In this document: in pieces, positions 18,947-28,151 of the stretch
Layout: each line of letters begins with the position of its first letter
Numbering within the stretch: position 1 is the stretch's first letter
The notes under the pieces: generated by a model
The model's database searches: none
What the model saw: the letters and a program-made list of their open reading frames with translations, nothing else
Told to the model about the DNA's origin: nothing
Program-made: the position numbers and the translations under genes
Origin: Altererythrobacter ishigakiensis
GTDB taxonomy: Bacteria; Pseudomonadota; Alphaproteobacteria; Sphingomonadales; Sphingomonadaceae
Length of the DNA stretch: 64,000 bases
Reading direction: 5' to 3'
NCBI RefSeq assembly: GCF_001663155.1
Contig: NZ_CP015963.1
Span: 1,574,001-1,638,000 of the forward strand

Positions 18947-19699
18947 TTACGTGCCTGTCCATTCAAGCCATCGACGCCAGAACCGGGCTTTGAGCTGTGG
19001 CATTGCCATCATGCTCTCGAGCCCTTCTGCCGCCATGGCAGCTACGCTGAACCCTTCATGGTTAATATTTTCCAAAGAAGCAGGCTCTTGCGCCGCATTG
19101 TGCGCTAAAAGCGGCAAAATGTTTGATCCGAACGCGAGCACGCGCTGGGGAGAGACCAATTTAATATGATGCTGTAATACTTCGCGGAATCCCGCCTGAA
19201 GCAACGCCGCGCCATCGGACAGAGGCGTGTGCCGGGGTAGCGCAGAAGCGAAATAGACCTCTTGTTCCGAAATCTGCATTGCTTCGAGCATACGTTGCAC
19301 AAGCCGCCCCTGAGGTCCGGACAGCAACTGATCGCGATCTTCGGTTTCCGGATCGGGCACTATTAACATCAGTTTCGCATTCGCTGGCCCTCGCGGAGCG
19401 ATCCTGCCGCGAGGCCCAATGCTGTCAAGCATGGGCTCACTGAGCCACCATTCACGAAATTCACCAAGGCTGGCTGGTGGATTGGGGCCAAGAAGATCGT
19501 TTTTCTTTACAGTGGGTTCTTCAACTTGAGCGCCAGCGGCTTGCGTCTTGGTTGCTGGCTTGGGTGCCTCTTCGGGCAGCTCAGGCTCGGCTAGCCAATC
19601 CGTAGCGTCATCGGCAAAGTCGTAATCCACACCCGCATCGCGCCACCACTCGAAAGCGGCGATCAATTCGCGCGAATTAAATGCATCGGGATGGGCCAT
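18947..19699 (-). CDS. Uracil-DNA glycosylase-like protein lacking catalytic motifs and all cysteines
   Basis: About 250 residues. I start at ATG 19699 (MAHPDAFNSRELIAAFEWW), since upstream codons have no ribosome site. The N-terminal 100 residues are an acidic, proline/alanine-rich linker; the rest reads as the UDG-superfamily alpha/beta fold (AKLMLIVPDPETEDRDQLLSG, GRLVQRMLEAM, VYFASALPRHTP, PQRVLAFGSNILPLL). In family 4/5 glycosylases the first of these contains GE(A/G)PG and the protein binds 4Fe-4S through four cysteines. Here GEAPG is replaced by PDPETE and the protein has no cysteine at all. It is therefore probably not an active iron-sulfur glycosylase. It heads a minus-strand run with slt, moaB and the radical SAM gene. 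Confidence 0.7.
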   Translation of the reverse strand: MAHPDAFNSRELIAAFEWWRDAGVDYDFADDATDWLAEPELPEEAPKPATKTQAAGAQVEEPTVKKNDLLGPNPPASLGEFREWWLSEPMLDSIGPRGRIAPRGPANAKLMLIVPDPETEDRDQLLSGPQGRLVQRMLEAMQISEQEVYFASALPRHTPLSDGAALLQAGFREVLQHHIKLVSPQRVLAFGSNILPLLAHNAAQEPASLENINHEGFSVAAMAAEGLESMMAMPQLKARFWRRWLEWTGT

Positions 19700-19789
19700 A
19701 CTCACAAATGCAGGTCTTGACCTTGGAAGGCGCAGCAATCAAGGCTTTGCGCAAGGTTGAACACTGGAAATTTAAGGACACGAAACCTC

Positions 19790-21448
19790 ATGAGCGCTGA
19801 GACTATCGAACGCGAATCCATGCCTTGCGATGTTGTGATCGTCGGCGGCGGGCCAGCTGGCCTGTCAGCAGCAATCAAGCTGAAGCAGATCAATGAGGAA
19901 CTGGAAGTCGTTGTCCTGGAAAAAGGGTCCGAGATTGGCGCCCACATTCTGTCAGGTGCAGTGGTTGACCCCAAGGCTCTTGACGACTTGTTCCCTGATT
20001 GGCGTGATATGGATTGTCCGATGGCACAGACTCCCGTCACGGATAACTGGCATTGGGCACTGACCAAAAATGGGAAGTGGGACATGCCGCATCTGATGAT
20101 GCCGCCGCTCATGAGCAATCACGGATGCTACACTGGTTCGCTAGGCAATCTGACCCGTTGGCTAGGCGAACAGGCAGAAGCTTTGGGCGTGATGGTGTTT
20201 CCGGGATTTCCTGCGGCAGAGGTTATGTTCAATGATGCTGGCGCGGTCACTGGTGTGATCACTCAGGATATGGGCGTTGCCGAAGATGGCAGCCACAAGG
20301 GTGATTTCCAACCAGGTATGGAAATCGAAGCGAAGTACACCCTGTTTGCTGAAGGCGCGCGTGGCCATCTGACCAAGCAACTGAAAGCGAAGTACGATCT
20401 TGAAGCCAACTGCCAGCCACAGGTTTATGGCCTGGGCATCAAGGAATTGTGGGACATTGACCCTGATAAGCATGAACCGGGACGTGTGATCCACACGCAG
20501 GGCTGGCCCCTGAGTGAAAGCGATAGCTGGGGCGGGGGCTTCCTCTACCACCAGGCAAATGGTCAAGTTGCCTTGGGCTTTGTGACGGCTCTGGATTACG
20601 CAAACCCTTGGGTTTCGCCTTATCAAGAGTTCCAGCGTTGGAAGCAGCACCCGGCAATCCGCGAGTATCTGGAGGGCGGTACACGCGTCGCCTACGGCGC
20701 CCGCGCCATCAATGAAGGCGGGTGGCAATCGGTTCCAAAGCTCGCATTTCCGGGAGGTGCGCTGATTGGCTGTGCGGCTGGCTTCGTTAACGTGCCGCGT
20801 ATTAAAGGCAGCCATACGGCCATGAAGAGCGGCATGTTGGCCGCCGAAAGCCTTGCGGCAGCGATCGCCGCCGGCAGTGAGCATGACGAGCGCATGGATT
20901 ATGACGCCGCGGTTCGTTCAAGCTGGATCGCGACCGAACTGAAGCTGGTTCAGAATGCGCAGCCTGCGGTCGCCAAGTTTGGCGGCGATATCGGCACGGT
21001 GCTCGCGGGCGCGGACATGTGGATGCGTACGCTCAAGATCGGCCTTCCGATTTCGATGAAGCACACCCCTGATCACACGCATACAGGCCGCGCGGACCTC
21101 TACCCCAAGATCGACTATCCCAAGCCAGACGGGAAGATCAGCTTTGATCGCCTGACCAATGTCGCGTTCAGCTTCACGAACCATGCGGAGGACCAACCGG
21201 TTCACTTGCAGCTGCAGGACCGTGATCTGCAGAAGGCCAGCGAGTACGATGTCTTTGGTGGCCCGTCAGCGCGCTATTGCCCGGCAGGTGTCTACGAGTG
21301 GATCGAAGAAGAGGGGCAAGAGCCGCGCTTCCAGATCAATTCGCAAAACTGCGTCCACTGTAAAACCTGCGACATCAAGGATCCAAACCAGAACATCAAT
21401 TGGGTAACACCAGAGGGCGGCGGCGGACCGAACTATCCCAATATGTGA
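19790..21448 (+). CDS. Electron transfer flavoprotein-ubiquinone oxidoreductase
   Basis: A 552-residue membrane-associated flavoprotein that passes electrons from ETF (fatty-acid and amino-acid oxidation) to ubiquinone. The FAD dinucleotide motif is VVIVGGGPAGLSAA near the N-terminus. The C-terminal 4Fe-4S domain contains CVHCKTCDIKDP and the conserved ending WVTPEGGGGPNYPNM; a further ligand is in ARYCPAGVYEW. Start ATG 19790 follows TAAGGA; an upstream in-frame codon is less plausible. It is a single gene, divergent from the UDG-like operon and convergent with the heme oxygenase gene after 18 bp. Confidence 0.95.
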   Translation: MSAETIERESMPCDVVIVGGGPAGLSAAIKLKQINEELEVVVLEKGSEIGAHILSGAVVDPKALDDLFPDWRDMDCPMAQTPVTDNWHWALTKNGKWDMPHLMMPPLMSNHGCYTGSLGNLTRWLGEQAEALGVMVFPGFPAAEVMFNDAGAVTGVITQDMGVAEDGSHKGDFQPGMEIEAKYTLFAEGARGHLTKQLKAKYDLEANCQPQVYGLGIKELWDIDPDKHEPGRVIHTQGWPLSESDSWGGGFLYHQANGQVALGFVTALDYANPWVSPYQEFQRWKQHPAIREYLEGGTRVAYGARAINEGGWQSVPKLAFPGGALIGCAAGFVNVPRIKGSHTAMKSGMLAAESLAAAIAAGSEHDERMDYDAAVRSSWIATELKLVQNAQPAVAKFGGDIGTVLAGADMWMRTLKIGLPISMKHTPDHTHTGRADLYPKIDYPKPDGKISFDRLTNVAFSFTNHAEDQPVHLQLQDRDLQKASEYDVFGGPSARYCPAGVYEWIEEEGQEPRFQINSQNCVHCKTCDIKDPNQNINWVTPEGGGGPNYPNM

Positions 21449-21466
21449 TGGGGTTTCTTGTGCGGC

Positions 21467-22078
21467 TTAACGGGCTTGGTAGGCCAGTTGGACCTGCCGT
21501 GCAGATTCGGAAAAAATCGAGAATGTATCGCGCGCACTGATGATGGCTTCCTCCCGCGCAGACCGACAATGCACCTCGGTGTTGCACCACCTTAGAAACG
21601 CTCGCCAACATTCGATCCCTTTGTGCTCTGACATAAAGCCAAGCGCTAAACTGGGAACTTGTGCCCGCAACTTTGACGCAAATTGCTTGTGCAGGTGCGC
21701 AATGCCTAGGCGAGATCCAAGGATGACGTAAGTCACCCCAGCCTGTTCATATCGTGTGGCTGTTCTCGGCACAGGTTTGAATTCGACTTCGATCTCATTG
21801 CCACCTGCGTCATTCAAATCGGCCCGCAAGATCGCAGGATAATCGGGCAAAGAGCAACCAAGAATATCCGCGCAGAAGCCGGACACCAGATCTTGATACT
21901 GCAGTGCCGACAGCAGATGCGCTTGTAGAAAGAGGCGGTAACCCGTCAAAAGGGTAAGATCGAACTCCTCAAACTGGCGATCAAGCTTGTTATGCAGTTC
22001 AACTGTTGCCGTCTGCAATGTGCGCCGCAGTTCGATACTGCGGTCGAGAATTTCAATCTGAGACTTTAACGCATCCAC
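21467..22078 (-). CDS. bphO: Biliverdin-producing heme oxygenase
   Basis: A 203-residue all-helical HmuO/BphO-type heme oxygenase. His29 in ATVELHNKLD is the expected proximal heme ligand, and GVTYVILGSRLGIAHLHK matches the distal-helix region with its flexible glycines. It opens heme to biliverdin, CO and iron. Its neighbour on the opposite strand is a bacteriophytochrome, whose chromophore is biliverdin, so the job is almost surely chromophore supply. The two genes diverge from a ~130-bp shared promoter region. Iron scavenging is a less likely alternative, as no heme-uptake genes are near. Confidence 0.88.
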   Translation of the reverse strand: MDALKSQIEILDRSIELRRTLQTATVELHNKLDRQFEEFDLTLLTGYRLFLQAHLLSALQYQDLVSGFCADILGCSLPDYPAILRADLNDAGGNEIEVEFKPVPRTATRYEQAGVTYVILGSRLGIAHLHKQFASKLRAQVPSLALGFMSEHKGIECWRAFLRWCNTEVHCRSAREEAIISARDTFSIFSESARQVQLAYQAR

Positions 22079-22107
22079 TTGCGTAAACTTCCGAAGACAT
22101 TGCTTTT

Positions 22108-22125
22108 TGTCAACTCAACTATACA
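22108..22125. promoter_or_regulatory. TGT-N12-ACA element between bphO and bphP
   Basis: TGT (22108-22110), twelve bases, ACA (22123-22125). This matches the consensus for the PpsR/CrtJ photosynthesis repressors, which in some phototrophs control bacteriophytochrome genes. Chance occurrence in a 130-bp region is not negligible (a few percent), and the regulator is not in the window. Confidence 0.3.
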
Positions 22126-22135
22126 AAGCTTCATT

Positions 22136-22177
22136 GCGTATGTGGTAATGCAGGGCAATCCGGTAGCGATACGTGGT
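22136..22177. repeat. Direct repeat upstream of bphP
   Basis: GCGTATGTGGT (22136-22146) and GCGATACGTGGT (22166-22177) share GCG(A)TAyGTGGT. The conserved GTGGT parts are 31 bp apart, about three helical turns, just before the bphP ribosome site. It could be a two-site operator. No known regulator is assigned. Confidence 0.3.
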
Positions 22178-22208
22178 CACACCGCTTTTGGGAGAGGAGG
22201 AAGCCAAG

Positions 22209-24782
22209 GTGAACAAACACGTGCCGCTAGATAAACTTAGCGTTGAAAATTGTGACCGCGAGCCGATCCATATTCCCGGCTGTATTCAACCCTTTGGTAC
22301 CCTTATAGCTGGCCCAGCCTCGCTGACCAGCATCGACTATGCAGCGGCAAATCTGTCTGAGCTGTTGGGGGTTAGTTCGCAAGATGCGTTGGGCCGCAAG
22401 TTCTCCGAATTGCTTCCAGGCGAAGTTTTGCATGATGTGCGCAACATCTTGGCCTACTCGACTTCACGCAGCCAGCGCGAGCGGGTTGGCGCTTATGCAA
22501 TAAATGATCGAGACCTTGAAGTTTTTGCGCACCTGACTGATGGTGACAAAGCAATCGTTGAAATCGAGGATCGCGGCATACCCGTCGACACCCATGAACG
22601 CGCTCCGGTTGAGAAGGCGCGCCTGTATCTGGCACAGGCCTCCTCCCAACCAACATTCGAGAAGTTCCTGCGTATTGCAGTCATGGGGCTGCGCGAGCTG
22701 ACCGGTTTCGACCGCGTAAAGGCCTATCGGTATGCGCCCGATGGTAGTGGGGAGGTTGTGGCTGAGTCTCGCAGCCGGGAAGTCCCGAGCTACTTGGGGT
22801 TGAGATATCCGGCTTGGGACGTTCCGACTCAGGCGCGTGCGTTGCAGGTGCGCAACCCCGTACGCATGATCTCGGATACGCAACAGAAACCGATCGCAGT
22901 TGAGGCTCGGAATACACAAATGCCTGAGCTTGATATGTCACTAGCTCATTTGCGCGGCATTTCCCCGATCCATGTCGAGTATCTGCAGAACATGGGGGTT
23001 CGCGCAACGTTGACGATTGGATTGATCGTTGAAGGCAAACTATGGGGTATGTTTTCCTGCCATCATATGACGCCTCGTATCGTCTCATCAGATTCGCGGA
23101 TCGCGGCCGAATTGTTTGGACAAATGGTATCGTTGCTGATTGCTGAAAGGCTGGCAAACGAGGAGGCTCATGCACGCAGCGAAGCTGCGAATGCGCGGCA
23201 ACAGATTCTGGCTGAAACTGACGCTGCCGTTGACTTGCTCCACGCTTTTCCGGCCGTCAGCGATATCTTGCGCGGTCTGGTAGATTGCGATGGTATTGCC
23301 GTACTGCGTGACGACAAGCTTCAGACCGATGGGTCTGTACCCAGTCCGGAAGTTATTCGCGCCATCGGCAGGCGGTCTGAGGGTGATGAAAATCTGATCG
23401 AAGGTACAGATAGTCTTGTTGAATCAGAATGGCATCACACGATTGCGGGGCCAGTCGGTGATCTCAATGAGACGGCCGGTTGCATGATCGTCCGCTCAAC
23501 TGCCGCCTATCCTTTGCAGCTGATGTTCTTCCGCGATCAAATACTAAAATCGGTAACCTGGGCTGGAAAGCCGGAGAAGGAAATTGGTCAGGGTGAGTTC
23601 GGACCTCGGATCACACCAAGAGCCTCCTTCGAAGCTTATGTCGAAGAACAGAAGGATAAAGCAGAAATCTGGAGCAAGTTTGATTTTGCATGTGCCCGCG
23701 AAATCCAGATCATGCTGACTCAGATTACCGCCAAGAGCGAGCGCGAACAGCTGTCACGCCACAAGGAACTTGTTAGCCACCAGCGCCAACAAGATTTGTT
23801 GATTGCCGAGCTAAATCATCGCGTAAAGAACATACTCGCTCTGATTAGATCGCTGTCACGCCAGGCCAAGGATTCCTCGGCATCGCTTGAGAGCTATGCC
23901 TTGGCACTGGAGCAAAGGATTGCGGCGCTGGCAGCAGCCCACGATCTTGCGGTTTCGGATTCAATGCGGGGTGTCTCCTTGCGCGGCATTCTCGAAACAG
24001 AACTTGGGCCGTATATTAGGGAGGATGAAGCACAGGCGATCCTGTCCGGACCGGTTGTGGGACTGCGCGCGGATGTGGCGCCCATGATCGCACTGGTCAT
24101 CCACGAGATCGTCAGCAACGCAGCGAAATATGGTGCGCTTTCGACGCCAGAAGGCATCGTGCAGGCACGATGGGAGCAGTTTGATCAAGGCCTTTCATTC
24201 CATTGGCGAGAATTGGGCGGCCCCCCTGTGAAAGAGCCGACGCGGCATGGTTTCGGTCGTTCCCTGATCGAGAAAGCTATTCCTTACGAATTCGAAGGCT
24301 CCGCAAAGCTTAGCTACGATCCTGATGGATTGAAGTTCGCGTTTTCGATCCCCGCTGAAACTTTGGTTGATATTGAGTCCGAAAGCGAACCGAAGCTCAC
24401 CTCCAAGGTGAGCGAGATTAGGCGCGCGGCCACCGGAAAGACTGTCCTGTTGCTGGAAGATAATGTCATTCTGGCGATGGATATGGTTGAGAGCCTGACG
24501 CGGTTGGGCGCTGAGAAAATCGAGACTGCGTCTTCAATCAAAGGTGGCTTGCATGAGCTGCGCCAAAAGAATCCTGACTTTGCGGTTCTTGACATGAATC
24601 TACGCGGAGAGGTCGCGTTTGATTTGGCGCTTGAAATGCTTCGTTGCAAAGTGCCATTCATCTTTGTCACGGGATATGGTTCCAAGATTGATATCCCGAT
24701 TGAACTGCGACACGTTCCCATACTGACAAAGCCAGTCGATGACGCAACATTGTCCCGTGGGGTCGAGAATATTCTGCGCTGA
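22209..24782 (+). CDS. bphP: Bacteriophytochrome hybrid histidine kinase (PAS-GAF-PHY-HWE kinase-receiver)
   Basis: About 857 residues, cytoplasmic red/far-red photoreceptor. I use GTG 22209, 7 nt after the strong GGAGAGGAGG; the GTG at 22173 lacks one. The biliverdin-attaching cysteine is Cys15 (VENCDREPIHIPG). The GAF domain has PAWDVP (201-206), equivalent to the PASDIP motif with the chromophore-contacting Asp204. The PHY tongue has PRASFE. The kinase is of the HWE/HisKA_2 type with H-box ELNHRVKN (His537). A receiver domain follows, with phospho-acceptor Asp795 (VLDMNL) and a conserved lysine in LTKPVDD. The architecture resembles Agrobacterium Agp2. The downstream phospho-partner is not in the window. 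Codon and base composition are a little AT-richer than neighbours. Confidence 0.95.
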   Translation: MNKHVPLDKLSVENCDREPIHIPGCIQPFGTLIAGPASLTSIDYAAANLSELLGVSSQDALGRKFSELLPGEVLHDVRNILAYSTSRSQRERVGAYAINDRDLEVFAHLTDGDKAIVEIEDRGIPVDTHERAPVEKARLYLAQASSQPTFEKFLRIAVMGLRELTGFDRVKAYRYAPDGSGEVVAESRSREVPSYLGLRYPAWDVPTQARALQVRNPVRMISDTQQKPIAVEARNTQMPELDMSLAHLRGISPIHVEYLQNMGVRATLTIGLIVEGKLWGMFSCHHMTPRIVSSDSRIAAELFGQMVSLLIAERLANEEAHARSEAANARQQILAETDAAVDLLHAFPAVSDILRGLVDCDGIAVLRDDKLQTDGSVPSPEVIRAIGRRSEGDENLIEGTDSLVESEWHHTIAGPVGDLNETAGCMIVRSTAAYPLQLMFFRDQILKSVTWAGKPEKEIGQGEFGPRITPRASFEAYVEEQKDKAEIWSKFDFACAREIQIMLTQITAKSEREQLSRHKELVSHQRQQDLLIAELNHRVKNILALIRSLSRQAKDSSASLESYALALEQRIAALAAAHDLAVSDSMRGVSLRGILETELGPYIREDEAQAILSGPVVGLRADVAPMIALVIHEIVSNAAKYGALSTPEGIVQARWEQFDQGLSFHWRELGGPPVKEPTRHGFGRSLIEKAIPYEFEGSAKLSYDPDGLKFAFSIPAETLVDIESESEPKLTSKVSEIRRAATGKTVLLLEDNVILAMDMVESLTRLGAEKIETASSIKGGLHELRQKNPDFAVLDMNLRGEVAFDLALEMLRCKVPFIFVTGYGSKIDIPIELRHVPILTKPVDDATLSRGVENILR

Positions 24783-24836
24783 AAATCTCCTGTTAGATTG
24801 CAGACAGAAGCGATTTTTCTGTCTAGTGCTCTGCCC

Positions 24837-25649
24837 GTGAAAATCACTGAAATTGCATATGCGAAGATCAATCTAGCTCTGCACGTCCGCGAACGGCGTG
24901 AGGATGGCTATCACGAGATCGAAACGCTGTTCGCCTTTGTTGATAACGGCGATAGGCTGACGGCTCGATCTGCCGAAACTGATCGCTTCGAAGTTGTCGG
25001 CGAATTTGCCGACGTGTTGGATAATCCATTCGGCAATCTTGTGTCGCGTGCGCTGTCGGCGCTGCCGCGACCGCAAGGGCTGCACGTGACTCTGGAAAAG
25101 AATTTACCTGTCGCCGCAGGGCTGGGGGGCGGTTCGGCTGACGCTGGCGCGCTGTTTCGCATGGTCGAGAATGTTCATGGTCTGCCTGAAGGCTGGGAGG
25201 ATGCCGCCATCCGCCTTGGGGCCGATGTGCCAGCTTGCGTGCGAAGCGAAATGGCAATTGGGCGTGGCACCGGCACGGAGCTTGAGCCTGTCGAGAATGA
25301 TATGGCGGGCATGGCGGTATTACTAGTGAATCCGCGCATTCCTCTCCCAACAGGGCCCGTTTTCAAGGCTTGGGACGGCAAGGATCTTGGCGCTCTGCCC
25401 AGTGGTTCAGCTAGAGAGGTTGCCCGCAATGGTCGCAATGCCCTACGCCTGCCGGCGGTCGAATTGTGCCCGCCAATCGCGGATGTGCTCGACAGCCTGA
25501 ACCAGACCGACCCCTGGATATGCGAAATGTCTGGCTCAGGCGCGACATGCTTCGCGCTATATGAAAGCGCTGAACATCGTGATCGTGCTTCACGCGTACT
25601 CGCGGAATTGGAACCTCATTGGTGGCAAATGGTAGGTTTATTGAGATGA
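24837..25649 (+). CDS. ispE: 4-diphosphocytidyl-2-C-methyl-D-erythritol kinase
   Basis: GHMP kinase of about 270 residues that phosphorylates CDP-methylerythritol in the MEP isoprenoid pathway. Lys10 is in AYAKINLALHV, the ATP loop is LPVAAGLGGGSADAG (91-105) and the C-terminal motif is MSGSGATCFALYE. I start at GTG 24837 because KITEIAYAKINLALHV is the family start; a TTG at 24798 would add 13 poorly conserved residues. Its stop overlaps the next start (ATGA). Confidence 0.92.
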   Translation: MKITEIAYAKINLALHVRERREDGYHEIETLFAFVDNGDRLTARSAETDRFEVVGEFADVLDNPFGNLVSRALSALPRPQGLHVTLEKNLPVAAGLGGGSADAGALFRMVENVHGLPEGWEDAAIRLGADVPACVRSEMAIGRGTGTELEPVENDMAGMAVLLVNPRIPLPTGPVFKAWDGKDLGALPSGSAREVARNGRNALRLPAVELCPPIADVLDSLNQTDPWICEMSGSGATCFALYESAEHRDRASRVLAELEPHWWQMVGLLR

Positions 25650-26371
25650 TGATAGACGATTTGCCCTTTCGCCAGGTGGGCGAACCTAAAACTGGCGGGA
25701 TTGTATGTGTGGTGGACCACGCGTCCAATTTCGTGCCGGAGGATATCGAACTCGGTATTCCAGCAGATCTGCTAGAACAGCATATTGCTCTCGATATTGG
25801 TGTCGAGGGTATCGCCGGCCGTATGGCACGGCGTCATGGCATTCCCGCGCACCTGGCAACTGTGAGCAGGCTGGTCTGCGATATGCATCGCGAAGAAGAC
25901 CACAAGAATGTCGTGCCGATTGAAAGCGACGGACACTTGATCCCGGGAAATATTGGAGCCGACGTCGAAGCGCGGTTAAACCGCTTTCACAGGCCCTATC
26001 ACAAGGCGCTTGGCGAATGGCTTGACGCTGCCCAACCTGAGTTGATAATCTCGCTCCATTCCTTCACGCCTTCGCTCGAAACGAGCGATGAGGAGCGTCC
26101 GTGGGAAGTTGCACTGCTCTACAACGAGGATGACCGCGCCGCTCGACACGCGATCCGCCTGTTTGGCGAGCAGGGCCTGAATGTAGGCGACAACCAGCCT
26201 TACTCGGGAAGAGAGCTGAACGCGACGATGAATCGCCATGCTGAGGCATACGGGCGCCCGTATCTTGCGCTGGAAGTGCGGCAGGACCTGATCGCGACCC
26301 GCGCAGAGCAATCGCGCTGGGCGGTAATGATCACTGATGTAGCAAACAGGGTTGCGCTGGCGCTGGAGTAA
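25646..26371 (+). CDS. N-formylglutamate amidohydrolase family protein
   Basis: About 241 residues. The start ATG 25646 overlaps the ispE stop, indicating coupling; the frame is open further upstream but only within ispE. Motifs: VDHASNFVPEDI near the N-terminus, SRLVCDMHREEDHKNVVP, LIISLHSFTPSLE and YLALEVRQDLIAT, which match the zinc-dependent FGase family that releases formate from N-formylglutamate or hydrolyses related N-acyl substrates. No histidine-degradation genes are nearby, so the substrate is uncertain. Confidence 0.85.
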   Translation: MMIDDLPFRQVGEPKTGGIVCVVDHASNFVPEDIELGIPADLLEQHIALDIGVEGIAGRMARRHGIPAHLATVSRLVCDMHREEDHKNVVPIESDGHLIPGNIGADVEARLNRFHRPYHKALGEWLDAAQPELIISLHSFTPSLETSDEERPWEVALLYNEDDRAARHAIRLFGEQGLNVGDNQPYSGRELNATMNRHAEAYGRPYLALEVRQDLIATRAEQSRWAVMITDVANRVALALE

Positions 26372-26413
26372 AGGCACTGCCCGTTTCGCAATCCAAGTGA
26401 ATCGGGAAAGAAA

Positions 26414-28138
26414 ATGTCTGATAAGCGCTTCGACAAATCGAAACTGCCTAGCCGCCATGTTTCGGTTGGCCCTGAACGGGCGCCGCACCGTTCCTACTAC
26501 TATGCGATGGGGCTGACAGAAGAAGAGATTGCGCGTCCGTTTGTGGCTGTCGCCTCCGCAGGAAATGATTCCGCGCCTTGCAACACGACCCTCGATGCTC
26601 AAGCGGACATTTGCCGCACAGGGGTAGAGCAGGGCGGCGGCATGCCGCGCCGATTCAACACGATTACGGTGACTGATGGCATCGCTATGGGCCACCAGGG
26701 CATGAAAAGCTCGCTCGTCAGCCGCGAAGTGATTGCAGATTCGGTTGAATTGTCCGTGCGTGGGCACTGCTACGACGCGTTGGTCGGTTTTGCGGGATGC
26801 GACAAGAGCCTGCCTGGCATGATGATGGCGATGCTGCGGCTCAATGTCCCTTCGATCTTCGTCTATGGCGGTTCAATCTTGCCGGGTGTTTTTCATGGCA
26901 AGGATGTGACCGTGAAGGACGTGTTCGAAGCCGTAGGGCAGCACGCTGCGGGCAACTGCCCCTTGCAAGAGCTGATCGCGCTAGAAAAAGTCGCATGTCC
27001 AGGTCACGGAGCTTGCGGAGGCCAGTTCACCGCGAACACTATGGCCTGTGTGGGTGAGGCGATCGGATTGTCCCTTCCAAACAGTAACATGGCGCCAGCA
27101 CCTTATAAATCGCGCGAGGAAGTGGCGATTGCCGCAGGCGAGCAAGTGATGGAGCTGCTCGCGCGCAATTTGCGCCCGCGCGACATCTGCACCCGTGCTG
27201 CTTTCGAGAATGCTGCGCGCGTTGTCGCAGCAACTGGCGGTTCGACCAATGCCGCGTTGCATTTGCCAGCGATGGCGAGCGAGGCAGGGATCGAGTTTGA
27301 CCTGTTCGACGTTGCGCAGATCTTCAAATCGACCCCTTATATCGCAGACCTGCAACCCGGCGGGCAGTATGTTGCAAAGGACATGCATGAAGCGGGCGGT
27401 GTTTACATGGTGATGAAGACACTCATGGATGGCGGCTTCATCGATCCCGAACCGATGACGGTTTCCGGCAAGACGATTGGCGAGAATATTGAAGAGATCG
27501 CCTGGAATCCCGATCAGAAGGTGATTTACCCAGTTTCCAATCCGATTACTCCGACCGGAGGAGTGGTCGGCCTGAAAGGATCGCTCGCCCCTGAAGGCGC
27601 AATTGTGAAGGTAGCGGGCATGAGCAAGCTGCAATTTTCCGGCCCTGCTCAGTGCTTTGACTGCGAGGAGGATGCCTTTGCGGCCGTCGAAAACCGTGAA
27701 ATTCGCGAAGGAAGCGTGATCGTGATCCGCTACGAAGGACCAAAGGGAGGCCCCGGGATGCGCGAAATGCTTGCGACCACGGCTGCTCTATATGGGCAGG
27801 GGATGGGCGAAAGCGTTGCACTGATCACAGATGGGCGTTTCTCTGGCGCGACGCGGGGCTTCTGTATCGGTCACGTGGGTCCAGAAGCAGCGGAATGCGG
27901 CCCTATCGCGCTGGTTGAGGATGGCGATGTCATCAGTATCGACGCAGTCGCGGGAACAATCGATCTGGAGGTTGATGCAGCTGTTCTCGAAGACCGGCGC
28001 AAGGAATGGCAACCGCGCACCAATGACTACCAGTCAGGAGCGCTGTGGCGATATGCGCAGAATGTCGGCCCGGCGGTAAGAGGCGCGCTGACACACCCGG
28101 GAGCTAAATCCGAACGCCACGTTTTCGCAGATATCTGA
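26414..28138 (+). CDS. ilvD: Dihydroxy-acid dehydratase
   Basis: A 574-residue iron-sulfur dehydratase that makes the 2-keto acids for valine, leucine and isoleucine. The three cluster cysteines are Cys56 ([10 protein letters not shown]), Cys129 ([11 protein letters not shown]) and Cys201 ([14 protein letters not shown]). The C-terminal [19 protein letters not shown] motif is present. Length is that of the IlvD branch rather than the phosphogluconate dehydratase branch. It is followed 13 bp later by the NAD(P)HX repair gene. Confidence 0.94.
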   Translation: MSDKRFDKSKLPSRHVSVGPERAPHRSYYYAMGLTEEEIARPFVAVASAGNDSAPCNTTLDAQADICRTGVEQGGGMPRRFNTITVTDGIAMGHQGMKSSLVSREVIADSVELSVRGHCYDALVGFAGCDKSLPGMMMAMLRLNVPSIFVYGGSILPGVFHGKDVTVKDVFEAVGQHAAGNCPLQELIALEKVACPGHGACGGQFTANTMACVGEAIGLSLPNSNMAPAPYKSREEVAIAAGEQVMELLARNLRPRDICTRAAFENAARVVAATGGSTNAALHLPAMASEAGIEFDLFDVAQIFKSTPYIADLQPGGQYVAKDMHEAGGVYMVMKTLMDGGFIDPEPMTVSGKTIGENIEEIAWNPDQKVIYPVSNPITPTGGVVGLKGSLAPEGAIVKVAGMSKLQFSGPAQCFDCEEDAFAAVENREIREGSVIVIRYEGPKGGPGMREMLATTAALYGQGMGESVALITDGRFSGATRGFCIGHVGPEAAECGPIALVEDGDVISIDAVAGTIDLEVDAAVLEDRRKEWQPRTNDYQSGALWRYAQNVGPAVRGALTHPGAKSERHVFADI

Positions 28139-28151
28139 TAAGGATGCGCGG

